The notes under the pieces were generated by a model, which was not told the origin of the DNA, made no database searches, and saw only the letters and a list, made by a program, of their open reading frames with translations. A stretch of 64,000 nt of DNA from Timonella sp031979385 (GTDB taxonomy: Bacteria; Actinomycetota; Actinomycetes; Actinomycetales; Cellulomonadaceae): positions 62,001 through 126,000 of the forward strand of contig DALZEF010000004.1 of assembly GCA_031979385.1 (NCBI GenBank), given 5' to 3'. Numbering within the stretch: the stretch's first letter is position 1; the number at the start of each line of letters is the position of its first letter. Positions 34,455-42,871 of this stretch are shown here, piece after piece. The translations under genes were made by a program, and so were the position numbers.

Positions 34455-35558
34455 GTGAACGACTCTCGAGTGCAACTTCGATCAGCAATCAGTGCGCTGC
34501 CCGCTTATGTACCCGGTGCCCGTATTCCGGTGGGGGCCTCGGCGTATAAGGTCTCCTCGAACGAGAATCCGTATCCGCCGCTTCCATCGGTCGTTTCGGT
34601 GATCGCGGATGCCGCCAATGACATCAACCGCTACCCGGACATGTCCAACGCGGACATCTCTGAAGCGGTCGCCCGGTTCTTGAACGACACTGCGAGCGAG
34701 GCTGGACTGGCCAAAGGGGAGTGGACCTCAGAGCATGTTGCCTTTGGCACAGGGTCTGTCGCGTTGCTTGGCCATATCCTGCAACTGGTCGTTGAACCGG
34801 GGGACGAGGTGGTCTTCCCGTGGCGTTCCTTTGAGGCCTACCCGATCCTTACTTCGGTGGCTGGTGGAACGAGCGTGCAGGTTCCTCTCGCGGCGCACGG
34901 ACGTCTTGACTTGGACGCGATGCGTGATGCGATGACCGAGCGCACGAGGGCCGTGCTCGTATGCACTCCAAACAATCCCACAGGGCCTGCGATCACGCAC
35001 ACTGAGGCACTCGACTTTGTGCAGTCGGTTCCGAGCAATGTGCTGGTTGTGCTGGACGAGGCATATCTTGAGTTCGTGCGGATGGATGATGCCGTTGATG
35101 CACTTGCCATCTTGGCCGGATTTCCGAACGTGGTTGTTCTGCGGACCTTCTCCAAGGCGTACGGTCTTGCAGGGCTTCGCGTAGGCTACGCTGTTGCTCG
35201 GCCGCGCTTGGCCTCGGCTCTGCGTGCCACGGCAACACCGTTTGGTATCAACCTGATCGCACAACATGCGGTCGTTGCGTCCCTTGCGGCTCGCGATGAA
35301 CTGCTCGCCCGCGTGGACACACTTGTTTCGCAGCGCGAACGGATGATTACCGGATTGCGAGAACAGGGGTGGGAAGTCCCGCAATCGCAGGGAAACTTTG
35401 TATGGCTCGATCTCGGCGAGCGGACCACTGCGATCGCGGCTCAGTGCACCGCGCGTGGACTGCTCGTGCGCCCCTTCGCAGGTGAGGGGATTCGCGTTAG
35501 TGTTGGAGAGCCGGAAGCTACTGACCTGCTCCTTGAGCTTTCTCAAGGCTGGGTATAG
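34455..35558 (+). CDS. hisC: Histidinol-phosphate/aromatic aminotransferase
   Basis: 367 residues, class I/II PLP aminotransferase. KVSSNENPYPP, RYPDMSNADI, CTPNNPTGPA, VVLDEAYLEFV and the PLP lysine in LRTFSKAYGLAGLRVGYAV fit the HisC family. In actinobacteria a sister enzyme acts on aromatic 2-oxo acids (PatA), and the sequence alone does not decide. No other his genes are near, so the aromatic role is quite possible. GTG start. Confidence 0.82.
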   Translation: MNDSRVQLRSAISALPAYVPGARIPVGASAYKVSSNENPYPPLPSVVSVIADAANDINRYPDMSNADISEAVARFLNDTASEAGLAKGEWTSEHVAFGTGSVALLGHILQLVVEPGDEVVFPWRSFEAYPILTSVAGGTSVQVPLAAHGRLDLDAMRDAMTERTRAVLVCTPNNPTGPAITHTEALDFVQSVPSNVLVVLDEAYLEFVRMDDAVDALAILAGFPNVVVLRTFSKAYGLAGLRVGYAVARPRLASALRATATPFGINLIAQHAVVASLAARDELLARVDTLVSQRERMITGLREQGWEVPQSQGNFVWLDLGERTTAIAAQCTARGLLVRPFAGEGIRVSVGEPEATDLLLELSQGWV

Positions 35559-35572
35559 AAAGGCCTGTTGGA

Positions 35573-36220
35573 TTGAGCGACCTCACCACTCTCGATAAGC
35601 ACATTGCGCCCCACTTCGATTCGTCGGCGCTCCTGGTTATCGATGTGCAGAACGACTTCTTGGATGATCGGCCATCGGGTGTGGCGGGAACCAAGGAGCG
35701 TTTAAGCGAGCTTGAGCGCCTGACAAAGTTGTATCGACGTGCGGGCCGCCCCATTTTTCATGTGATTCGCCTGTACACCGAGGGCGATATCGACAATGTG
35801 CGCCGCAGCGAGTTCGCGGCGGGCGTGCGGTTGGTGGAACCCCACACGAGCGGCGCAGACATTCCGGTGCAACTGCTCCCTCATGAGGTGACGCTGAAAC
35901 CGGAGCAGTTGATGACGGGGGATGTGCAGCGGCTCAGCGATAAGGAGTTCGTGGTGTGGAAGCCGCGCTGGAGTGCCTTCCACCGCACGAATCTCGATGC
36001 ACTCCTGAGGGTTCTGGGTGTGGACACCGTGGTCGTTGCGGGCTGCAACTTCCCAAACTGTCCGCGCGCAACCCTGTTCGACGCGACGGAGCTCGACTAC
36101 CGTGCAGCCCTGGTCACGGATGCCACCTCGGGCGTTTCCGAGGAGCGTATCGCGGACATTGAGCCCATTGGTGTTGTTCCACTTGAACTCGCGGACGTTG
36201 AGGCTGCCTTTTACGGTTGA
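35573..36220 (+). CDS. Isochorismatase-family cysteine hydrolase
   Basis: 215 residues from TTG 35573 with AAAGG nine bases upstream, 14 bp after the aminotransferase gene. ALLVIDVQNDFLDD holds the catalytic Asp, FVVWKPRWSAFHRTNLD the catalytic Lys, and VVVAGCNFPNCPRATLFDA the nucleophile Cys. Members hydrolyse amides such as nicotinamide or carbamoyl compounds. The substrate cannot be told from sequence. Likely one operon with the aminotransferase. Confidence 0.88.
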   Translation: MSDLTTLDKHIAPHFDSSALLVIDVQNDFLDDRPSGVAGTKERLSELERLTKLYRRAGRPIFHVIRLYTEGDIDNVRRSEFAAGVRLVEPHTSGADIPVQLLPHEVTLKPEQLMTGDVQRLSDKEFVVWKPRWSAFHRTNLDALLRVLGVDTVVVAGCNFPNCPRATLFDATELDYRAALVTDATSGVSEERIADIEPIGVVPLELADVEAAFYG

Positions 36221-36275
36221 ACCCTGTGCGGTCCGGGTCGGTAGCGAAGGCGTGTAGCTTACCTAGACACCTCGA

Positions 36276-36336
36276 TGGGGCTAAATAGGTCCGGGTGTGC
36301 GATACAAAGTTGCGTACCCGGACAGATTTGGCCCCA
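36276..36336. terminator. Imperfect long inverted repeat, probable terminator
   Basis: 21-bp arms, 36276-36296 and 36316-36336, 18 of 21 positions pair. It lies 56 bp after the hydrolase stop. Similar in style to the other long hairpins of the window. Confidence 0.55.
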
Positions 36337-36627
36337 CCGGCTGACATCGCTGAGCAGTGGGTCGGTGGTGAGAATGGTGGCTGATTGCTGCCGATGCATC
36401 CGCATGCTGGTACCGAGACGTTGTAGGTTTCCACTTATGGTCATTCGTTCCCAAAACAAGGTCTCTGTGTGTTCCCTACAACGATGGGGCCTATGTCCTC
36501 GGGAAACTTGGCGCATTAGGTGGCCTGTCAGCAGCAGCATCTCGGGCACATGGAGCAGTATTTGTAGCCTGTGTACAAAAACGCGCGCGAACGTTTTAGG
36601 CGCGAAACCCTTCCAACCCTACGCAAC

Positions 36628-36653
36628 CGTAAGTTACGCTGGCGTAAGCTACG
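36628..36653. promoter_or_regulatory. Tandem palindromic operators upstream of the E1-E2 operon
   Basis: Two copies of CGTAAGyTACG (36628-36638 and 36643-36653), each a CGTA/TACG dyad, 15 bp apart. Together they form a larger dyad around GCTGGC. The layout suggests two regulator dimers about 1.5 helical turns apart, 140 bp upstream of the first gene. The binding protein is unknown. Confidence 0.55.
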
Positions 36654-36795
36654 GTGTCGTAGGCTCCGCCGTGGCAGGCAGGTCAAGTACTGCGCAAGCA
36701 GGCGCGCACCACCTTGCCGGTTCTCTGTACGACGGGCAGTATCGAAGTAAAGGTACCGCCCAGGGAACACTGGAGCCCAGAACGAAGGAGATCGC

Positions 36796-37950
36796 ATGAC
36801 GGACGTTCTCGCGCACACAGCATCAGCCGCAACGGACCAACATGCACCGCTTCAGTTCCTCTCACCGGAAGGGGAGCGCGTATACACGCCCGAGAATGAG
36901 GCGTTTCGCGGGTACCTGACTCATCTGACCCTTGAGGAGTTGCGGGCGTTCTACCGCGATATGTCCCTCATCCGCCGGTTCGACACGGAGGCCACCGCGC
37001 TTCAACGTCAGGGCGAACTGGCGCTCTATGCTCCGCTTCTTGGCCAAGAGGCGGCCCAGATCGGTTCGGCGCACGCGGTGCGTAAGACCGACATGGTGTT
37101 CCCCTCCTACCGTGAGCACGGGGTTGCTCACGTGCGCGGGTTGGATGTGGCTAAAATTCTCCGGCTGTTCCGTGGCATCGACCAGGGCGGCTGGGATTCG
37201 TTTGAACACAACTTCCACCTGTACACCTTGGTGATTGGTTCGCATGCGCTGCATGCAACCGGTTATGCGATGGGACTGCAGCGTGACGCCAAGGCGGGGC
37301 GTGCGAATGGCGACGAGGCTGTTCTCGTGTACTTCGGTGATGGCGCCACCTCGCAGGGCGACGTGTCTGAGGCGCTGGGCTTCGCTGCGGTCAACAACGC
37401 TCCGATCGTGTTCTTTGTGCAGAACAACCAGTGGGCGATCTCGGTTCCGAACGAGAAGCAGTTCAAGGCTCCGCTCTACACTCGCGGCGAGGGTTTCGGG
37501 GTTCCGGGTATCCGCATTGACGGTAACGACGTGTTGGCGAGTTACGCGGCAACGCAGTGGGCTCTCGAACACGCGCGCAGCGGCAAGGGTCCGGTTCTGA
37601 TCGAGGCGCAGACCTACCGCATGGGCGCGCACACCACATCGGATGACCCAACCAAGTACCGCACCCGCGAGGAGGAGAACTTCTGGCGGGAACGCGACCC
37701 GATCGACCGGGTCAAGGCGCTCCTGATCAACGAGGGTGCATGGCGTGAGGCCGATCAAGCGGCTCTTGACGCAGAGCTTGAGGGCTTCGGCGAGTACATC
37801 CGCGGATACGTGAAGGGCATGGAGACGCCACTGCCTTCCAGCATGTTTGACCATGTCTACGCCACGGAAAACGCTCTGGTTTCGCAGGACAAGGCGTGGT
37901 TTGAACAGTATGAGGCGTCGTTCTTGGACAACGTCACGAAAGGCAACTAA
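36796..37950 (+). CDS. pdhA: 2-oxoacid dehydrogenase E1 component, alpha subunit
   Basis: 384 residues. The thiamine diphosphate motif starts at GDGATSQGDVSEAL and ends at FVQNNQWAIS. MVFPSYREHGVA and YRMGAHTTSDDP are typical of E1alpha of pyruvate or branched-chain dehydrogenases. ATG 36796 has GAAGGAG. The beta subunit follows directly. Whether the substrate is pyruvate or branched-chain 2-oxo acids cannot be decided here. Confidence 0.92.
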   Translation: MTDVLAHTASAATDQHAPLQFLSPEGERVYTPENEAFRGYLTHLTLEELRAFYRDMSLIRRFDTEATALQRQGELALYAPLLGQEAAQIGSAHAVRKTDMVFPSYREHGVAHVRGLDVAKILRLFRGIDQGGWDSFEHNFHLYTLVIGSHALHATGYAMGLQRDAKAGRANGDEAVLVYFGDGATSQGDVSEALGFAAVNNAPIVFFVQNNQWAISVPNEKQFKAPLYTRGEGFGVPGIRIDGNDVLASYAATQWALEHARSGKGPVLIEAQTYRMGAHTTSDDPTKYRTREEENFWRERDPIDRVKALLINEGAWREADQAALDAELEGFGEYIRGYVKGMETPLPSSMFDHVYATENALVSQDKAWFEQYEASFLDNVTKGN

Positions 37951-38955
37951 GTGAGTGTAGCAACCAGCGAGAACGTCAAAACCCTGCCTTTCGCCAAAGC
38001 GATCAACGCGGGTCTGCGTAAGGCGATGCAGGAGAATGATCGGGTTCTGCTCATGGGTGAGGACATCGGCCCACTGGGTGGCGTGTTCCGCGTGACGGAG
38101 GGCCTGCAGGCGGAGTTCGGCGAGGACCGCGTGGTGGACACCCCGCTTGCAGAGTCGGGCATTGTGGGCACTGCGATTGGTCTTGCGATGCGTGGTTACC
38201 GGCCGGTGTGCGAGATCCAGTTCGACGGATTCATCTTCCCCGCATTCGACCAGATCACCACGCAGTTGGCCAAGATGAACTACCGTTCGCGTGGTCGGGT
38301 GAACCTCCCGGTTGTCATTCGGGTTCCGTATGGTGGCGGTATCGGCGCTATTGAGCACCACTCGGAGAGCCCGGAGGCGCTGTTCGCGCACACTCCTGGC
38401 CTGCGCGTTGTGACGCCTGGTTCGGCCCAGGACGCGTACACGATGATTCAGGAGGCCATTGCAAGCCCTGATCCGGTGCTGTTCTTCGAGCCGAAGGGCC
38501 GCTACTGGGAGAAGGGCCAGGTCGACCTGGGCGCGCAGATTGGCGCGACAACCCTGAACAAAGCCGTCATTGCGCGCACGGGCACGGATGTGACCGTGGT
38601 GGCGTATGGCCCGACTGTCGCGACTGCCCTGCGCGCCGCCGAGGCGGCGAAGTCCGAGGGCAAGAGCGTCGAGGTCGTTGACCTGCGTGCGGTTTCCCCG
38701 ATCGACTTTGCAACCGTCACGGCGTCGGTCCGTAAGACCGGTCGCCTTGTGGTCGCCCACGAGGCCGCGACCTACATGGGCCCAGGCGCAGAAATCGCGG
38801 CACGGGTTGCCGAGGAGTGTTTCTTTGATTTGCAAGCCCCGATCCTTCGGGTGGGTGGTTTCCACACGCCGTATCCTGTGGCAAAGGTTGAGCACGAGTA
38901 TCTGCCCAACCTGGACCGTATTCTTGACGCGGTGGACCGCGTTCTCGCGCACTGA
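37951..38955 (+). CDS. pdhB: 2-oxoacid dehydrogenase E1 component, beta subunit
   Basis: 334 residues from GTG 37951, immediately after the alpha-subunit stop. Motifs: VLLMGEDIGPLGGVFRVTEGL, DTPLAESGIVGTAIGLAMRG and EIQFDGFIFPAFDQI, with GAIEHHSESPEALFAHTPGL. Forms the alpha2beta2 E1 with the previous product. Confidence 0.94.
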   Translation: MSVATSENVKTLPFAKAINAGLRKAMQENDRVLLMGEDIGPLGGVFRVTEGLQAEFGEDRVVDTPLAESGIVGTAIGLAMRGYRPVCEIQFDGFIFPAFDQITTQLAKMNYRSRGRVNLPVVIRVPYGGGIGAIEHHSESPEALFAHTPGLRVVTPGSAQDAYTMIQEAIASPDPVLFFEPKGRYWEKGQVDLGAQIGATTLNKAVIARTGTDVTVVAYGPTVATALRAAEAAKSEGKSVEVVDLRAVSPIDFATVTASVRKTGRLVVAHEAATYMGPGAEIAARVAEECFFDLQAPILRVGGFHTPYPVAKVEHEYLPNLDRILDAVDRVLAH

Positions 38956-38976
38956 CTGTAAGGATTTAGGAACGAC

Positions 38977-40512
38977 ATGCCAACGTTCGAACGTTTTTTG
39001 ATGCCCGACGCGGGCGAAGGCCTGACCGAAGCTGAGATTGTCGAGTGGAAGGTCAAGGTCGGCGACACCGTCAAGGTTAACGATGTGGTCCTCGAGGTCG
39101 AGACTGCCAAGTCGCTCGTTGAACTCCCGTCGCCGTTCTCGGGTGTCGTCACCGAAATCCTCGGTCAAGAGGGCGATCTGGTTGATGTGGGTGCGCCGAT
39201 CATGGTGGTCGACACCGACCCCAACGGGTCGCCTGCACCGGCTCCGATTGCCGACGATACGGCAGCTTCCAGCCCAGCGCCGATTCCCGTTGTGGAAACT
39301 CCGGTCGAGGCGCCCGCCGTTGCCCCACAGCCTGACGTGTCCGTGCCGACACCAACAGTCTCGACGCCAGCGGCCTCAACGCCCAGTGTCGAGGCTCTGC
39401 AGGCGTCGACACCGAACGTCGAACAGGTTCCTGCTCAGAACCCAGCACCAGCCGCGAGCGAGAGCAGCGCTGGAACTGAGGACTCGTCGGAAAGCGAAAG
39501 CGCCTCGGGCGCGGTACTCGTTGGCTACGGAGTGTCACACGGCAGTACCACGCGCCGTCCACGGCGTGTGCCGGACGTGCTGACTGTTGAACGCCCCGCA
39601 GGAAACGAAGCGGTCCGGACCAAGCCGCCCGTGCGGAAACTTGCCCGTGACCTCGGTGTTGACCTGAATGCCATAGCACCCACCGGGCCGGGCGGACTCA
39701 TCACCCGTGAGGACGTGCTGGCCGCGCAGGCCGCAACCGAGCCACGTACGCTCGCCACCTACGAGGGCGACGATGCGCCGTGGCTTGCCTCGGGAACCGT
39801 CTCCGCTGATGGCCGCAAGACCCGCGTGCCCGTGAAGTCCGTGCGCCGACGCACCGCCGAAGCGATGGTGCGCTCCGCGTTCACCGCACCGCACGTGACG
39901 GTGTTCCACACGGTTGACGTCACCAAGACGATGCGCCTGGTGCACAAGCTACGCGAGGACCGTGAGTTCTCCGACGTGCGCGTCACCCCGCTTCTGATCG
40001 CCGCGAAGGCCCTGCTCCTTGCAGTGCGCCGCCACCCCGAGATCAACGCAAGCTGGGACGACGAGGCGCAGGAGATCGAGTACAAGCACTACGTGAACCT
40101 CGGTATTGCTGCCGCGACCCCGCGGGGCCTGATCGTACCGAATATCAAAGACGCCCACCGGCTTGGCCTCAAGGGCCTTGCGCAGGGCATCTCCGAACTG
40201 ACCGCCACTGCCCGCGCGGGCAAGACCACCCCCGCAGACATGAGCGACGGCACCATCACCATCACGAACGTCGGTGTGTTCGGCATCGATTCCGGCACCC
40301 CGATCCTGAACCCCGGTGAGTCCGCTATCCTCGCATTCGGTGCGATCCGGGAGCAACCGTGGGTACATAAGGGCAAGATCAAGAAGCGTTGGGTCACCCA
40401 ACTGGCACTGAGCTTCGACCACCGTCTTGTCGATGGCGAACTCGGCGCGCGCACCCTTTCCGATGTGGCCGCTGTCCTTGAGGAACCCGCACGCGGACTC
40501 GTCTGGGGTTAA
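38977..40512 (+). CDS. pdhC: Dihydrolipoamide acyltransferase E2
   Basis: 511 residues. One lipoyl domain (1-76) with lysine in ETAKSLVELPSP, a Pro/Ala/Ser/Thr-rich linker (~80-210), an E3-binding domain (VRKLARDLGVDLNAI, about 211-245) and the acyltransferase core ending in SFDHRLVDGELGAR with the catalytic His and Asp. AGGAA precedes the ATG. No E3 (lpd) gene follows, so a distant lpd must serve. Confidence 0.94.
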   Translation: MPTFERFLMPDAGEGLTEAEIVEWKVKVGDTVKVNDVVLEVETAKSLVELPSPFSGVVTEILGQEGDLVDVGAPIMVVDTDPNGSPAPAPIADDTAASSPAPIPVVETPVEAPAVAPQPDVSVPTPTVSTPAASTPSVEALQASTPNVEQVPAQNPAPAASESSAGTEDSSESESASGAVLVGYGVSHGSTTRRPRRVPDVLTVERPAGNEAVRTKPPVRKLARDLGVDLNAIAPTGPGGLITREDVLAAQAATEPRTLATYEGDDAPWLASGTVSADGRKTRVPVKSVRRRTAEAMVRSAFTAPHVTVFHTVDVTKTMRLVHKLREDREFSDVRVTPLLIAAKALLLAVRRHPEINASWDDEAQEIEYKHYVNLGIAAATPRGLIVPNIKDAHRLGLKGLAQGISELTATARAGKTTPADMSDGTITITNVGVFGIDSGTPILNPGESAILAFGAIREQPWVHKGKIKKRWVTQLALSFDHRLVDGELGARTLSDVAAVLEEPARGLVWG

Positions 40513-40700
40513 GGCTGCAGTAGTACGAAAACGCACGTTTCGGCGATATGTGGCATGAATTGGCTCAGATCGCTGATGCGAGATATCGATGATCATCTCT
40601 CTGCTTCGAGATGCGAAATCTCTGTTCGGCGAGCAGAGTGGAAACGGTAGGCGACTGCACTATGCGGCGCCGGATACGCCGAATAGATTTGGAGATCGAC

Positions 40701-41549
40701 ATGTCCTTCATCGTCACCGGAGCCACAGGCCACCTCGGTGCATTGATCGTGGAATCGCTGCTCGCACGCGGAGTTGCACCCGATGTCATCGTTGCGACCG
40801 GTAGAAACAGCGACCGGCTCGCGGAGCTCTCCGCGTCGGGTGTGCGTACGGAGGTCTTCGATTTCAACAACCCAACACCCCAGATCTTCGACGAGGCGGA
40901 CACCCTCATCCTCGTGTCCAGTTCCGAGGTAGGCCAGCGGGTTGCGCAACACCAAGCCGTCATAGAGGTTGCTCAGCAGGCTCACGTGGGACGGATCATC
41001 TATACCTCTGCGCCGCGCGCCAACAGCACACCGCTTCCACTCGCCGCGGAGCACCGGGCGACCGAGGAGATCCTGATCGGGTCCGGGGTTCCGTACACGA
41101 TTCTGCGCAACGGCTGGTACAACGAAAACTACGAGGGCGCATTCAACGAGGCCCGCGAGACCGGCACGATCGTGGGCAGTGCGGGTTCCGGCAAGGTCTC
41201 ATCGGCCGCACGTAGGGATTACGCCGAGGCCGCTGCCGTGGTTGCGACGACCGAGGGACACCTCAACCAGACCTATGAACTTGGCGGCGACACCGCATGG
41301 ACGTTTGCGGAGTTGGCGCAGAACTTCTCGGCGTTACTTGATACAACCGTTGACTATCACAACGTCAGCGCCGAGGAACAGCGGGAACTCCTCGAATCTC
41401 GAGGGCTTCCCGACGGCCTGATAGATTTCCTCGTCACGATGGACACCAACATCGAGCAGGGCGCCCTCCACGTAGAGGGCTACGCGCTATCGAGTCTCAT
41501 CGGACGAGCCACCACACCGATGATCGAGACAGCGAAAACCTGGCTCTAG
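40701..41549 (+). CDS. NmrA-like/QorB-type NAD(P)H-binding reductase
   Basis: 282 residues from ATG 40701, with GGAG upstream. FIVTGATGHLGALIVESLL is the dinucleotide-binding start of an atypical short-chain dehydrogenase. VGRIIYTSAPRANST and YTILRNGWYNENYE fit quinone reductase QorB. The gene probably responds to electrophile or quinone stress (inference). The frame extends to 40611 without coding character. Confidence 0.88.
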   Translation: MSFIVTGATGHLGALIVESLLARGVAPDVIVATGRNSDRLAELSASGVRTEVFDFNNPTPQIFDEADTLILVSSSEVGQRVAQHQAVIEVAQQAHVGRIIYTSAPRANSTPLPLAAEHRATEEILIGSGVPYTILRNGWYNENYEGAFNEARETGTIVGSAGSGKVSSAARRDYAEAAAVVATTEGHLNQTYELGGDTAWTFAELAQNFSALLDTTVDYHNVSAEEQRELLESRGLPDGLIDFLVTMDTNIEQGALHVEGYALSSLIGRATTPMIETAKTWL

Positions 41550-41591
41550 CCACGAGGTGGGCTGTCCAAGAACCGGGATACTGCCTGTCGT

Positions 41592-42809
41592 GTGAGGCGC
41601 AGACTGCGTATGTTTAAGGCAGTACACCTACGCAACATGGACGGTGCGATGCCTCAGCCAGACCACACCCTGCCGGATTCACCCCAGCCGCGCCCCACAC
41701 CGCTTGATTCAGATACGGTGCGCGCCACAGAAAGGCCGGAACAGCGGAGACGAGATCGTTTCCCTGACCTGCTGCGCTCCGTTGCGCTCGGTGCTGTCAT
41801 CCTCGGACACTGGACCATGGGCGCTGTGAGCATTGACGGCACGGGCATGATGCACGTGGACAACGTCCTCAACATCAATCGCCAGCTGTGGCCTGCAACC
41901 TGGGTGCTCGTGCTCATCCCGCTGTTCTTCTTCGTGGGCGGATTCTCCAACGCAACCTCCCTGGACCGCGCACTCGAACGAGGTATGAGCGCTCCCCAGT
42001 GGATCGGGAAGCGTCTGAGGGGACTGTTCGTCCCCGTCGTGCCGTTTGTGTTACTCGTGGTTGCACTTGCGCTGCTGGCGCTGCGACTCGGAGCGCCACA
42101 GGTCCTCACACTGACCATCGCGGTGGTGGTACTCATGCCGCTGTGGTTCGTTGCCGTGTACGCGGTGCTGGCCGCTCTCACCCCGCTCATGCTCGGGCTG
42201 CATCGCCGGTTTGGGGTGCGAGTGGTTGTGGCGCTCGCGATCCTCGCGTTCATCGCCGATGGATTGCGTACCGTGCTGGACGAGCCATACATCGGCTGGC
42301 TCAACTATGTGTTTGTGCACGGCACGATGCAGCAGATCGGGTTCTTCTACCAGGACGGGCGACTGCAAAGGCTTAAATCACGCCAACTCGGCCTGTGGGC
42401 TGCCGGGGCGTTCGCCCTGCTCTGCGCGCTCGTGGCAACGCCGGTGTGGGCGGAATCGATGGTGGGGCTGTCCGGTGAGCGGTCCAACATGAGTCCGCCG
42501 AGCGCGCCGTCACTGATGCATGGACTGTGGTTGATTCCCATGGCGATGCTGGCCTACCCGTGGCTGAGCTCCCGCCTTGACCGTCCGCGGGTGGCGCACG
42601 TACTTGATGTCGCGGCGACTGAATCGATGCGGGCGTTCCTCTGGCATCTGCCTGTCATGGTGGTCGTGCTCGGTGTGCTGTGGCTTGTTGGGGTTCCGTT
42701 CGCGACACCGGGGACTGCGGTGTGGTGGCTGCTCAAACCCCTCTACCTGACTGGTTTCGCCGTGGTGTTGTGGGGATGGCTTGTACTGACGAATCGTCGT
42801 CGAACATAA
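41592..42809 (+). CDS. Membrane acyltransferase (acyltransferase-3 family)
   Basis: About 390-405 residues with roughly ten hydrophobic helices. RFPDLLRSVALGAVILGHW is the family start with the catalytic-type His after helix 1, and LFFFVGGFSNA and LWFVAVYAVLAALTPLM follow. Members O-acylate cell-surface sugars or lipids. Start is uncertain: GTG 41592, ATG 41637 and ATG 41649 are in frame and none has a strong ribosome site. Confidence 0.85.
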   Translation: MRRRLRMFKAVHLRNMDGAMPQPDHTLPDSPQPRPTPLDSDTVRATERPEQRRRDRFPDLLRSVALGAVILGHWTMGAVSIDGTGMMHVDNVLNINRQLWPATWVLVLIPLFFFVGGFSNATSLDRALERGMSAPQWIGKRLRGLFVPVVPFVLLVVALALLALRLGAPQVLTLTIAVVVLMPLWFVAVYAVLAALTPLMLGLHRRFGVRVVVALAILAFIADGLRTVLDEPYIGWLNYVFVHGTMQQIGFFYQDGRLQRLKSRQLGLWAAGAFALLCALVATPVWAESMVGLSGERSNMSPPSAPSLMHGLWLIPMAMLAYPWLSSRLDRPRVAHVLDVAATESMRAFLWHLPVMVVVLGVLWLVGVPFATPGTAVWWLLKPLYLTGFAVVLWGWLVLTNRRRT

Positions 42810-42812
42810 TCG

Positions 42813-42850
42813 CTGCGGGCGGCCCTCACCTGGGTGAAGGCCGCCCGCAG
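42813..42850. terminator. Bidirectional terminator between acyltransferase and GH42 genes
   Basis: 18-bp arms (42813-42830, 42833-42850) with one mismatch and a 2-nt loop between convergent stops. Confidence 0.8.
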
Positions 42851-42871
42851 TCTTGACGTGATGCCAGCGAA

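Larger units (their letters stand above)
36221..36795. other. Long intergenic region before the dehydrogenase operon
   Basis: 575 bp with no convincing gene (an open frame at 36275-36799 has no domain and poor codon pattern). It contains the imperfect hairpin at 36276-36336 and the tandem palindromes at 36628-36653, both listed separately. The remainder shows no structure I could interpret. Confidence 0.5.

Noticed and set aside
36275..36799. 174-codon open frame in the gap before pdhA
   Set aside because: No ribosome site, odd composition, no recognisable domain, and it runs through the hairpin and operator sequences.
36862..39168. A 768-codon open frame on the minus strand across pdhA/pdhB
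   Set aside because: It lies opposite two clear, conserved genes. Its protein has no domain pattern and it is explained by codon bias of GC-rich genes.
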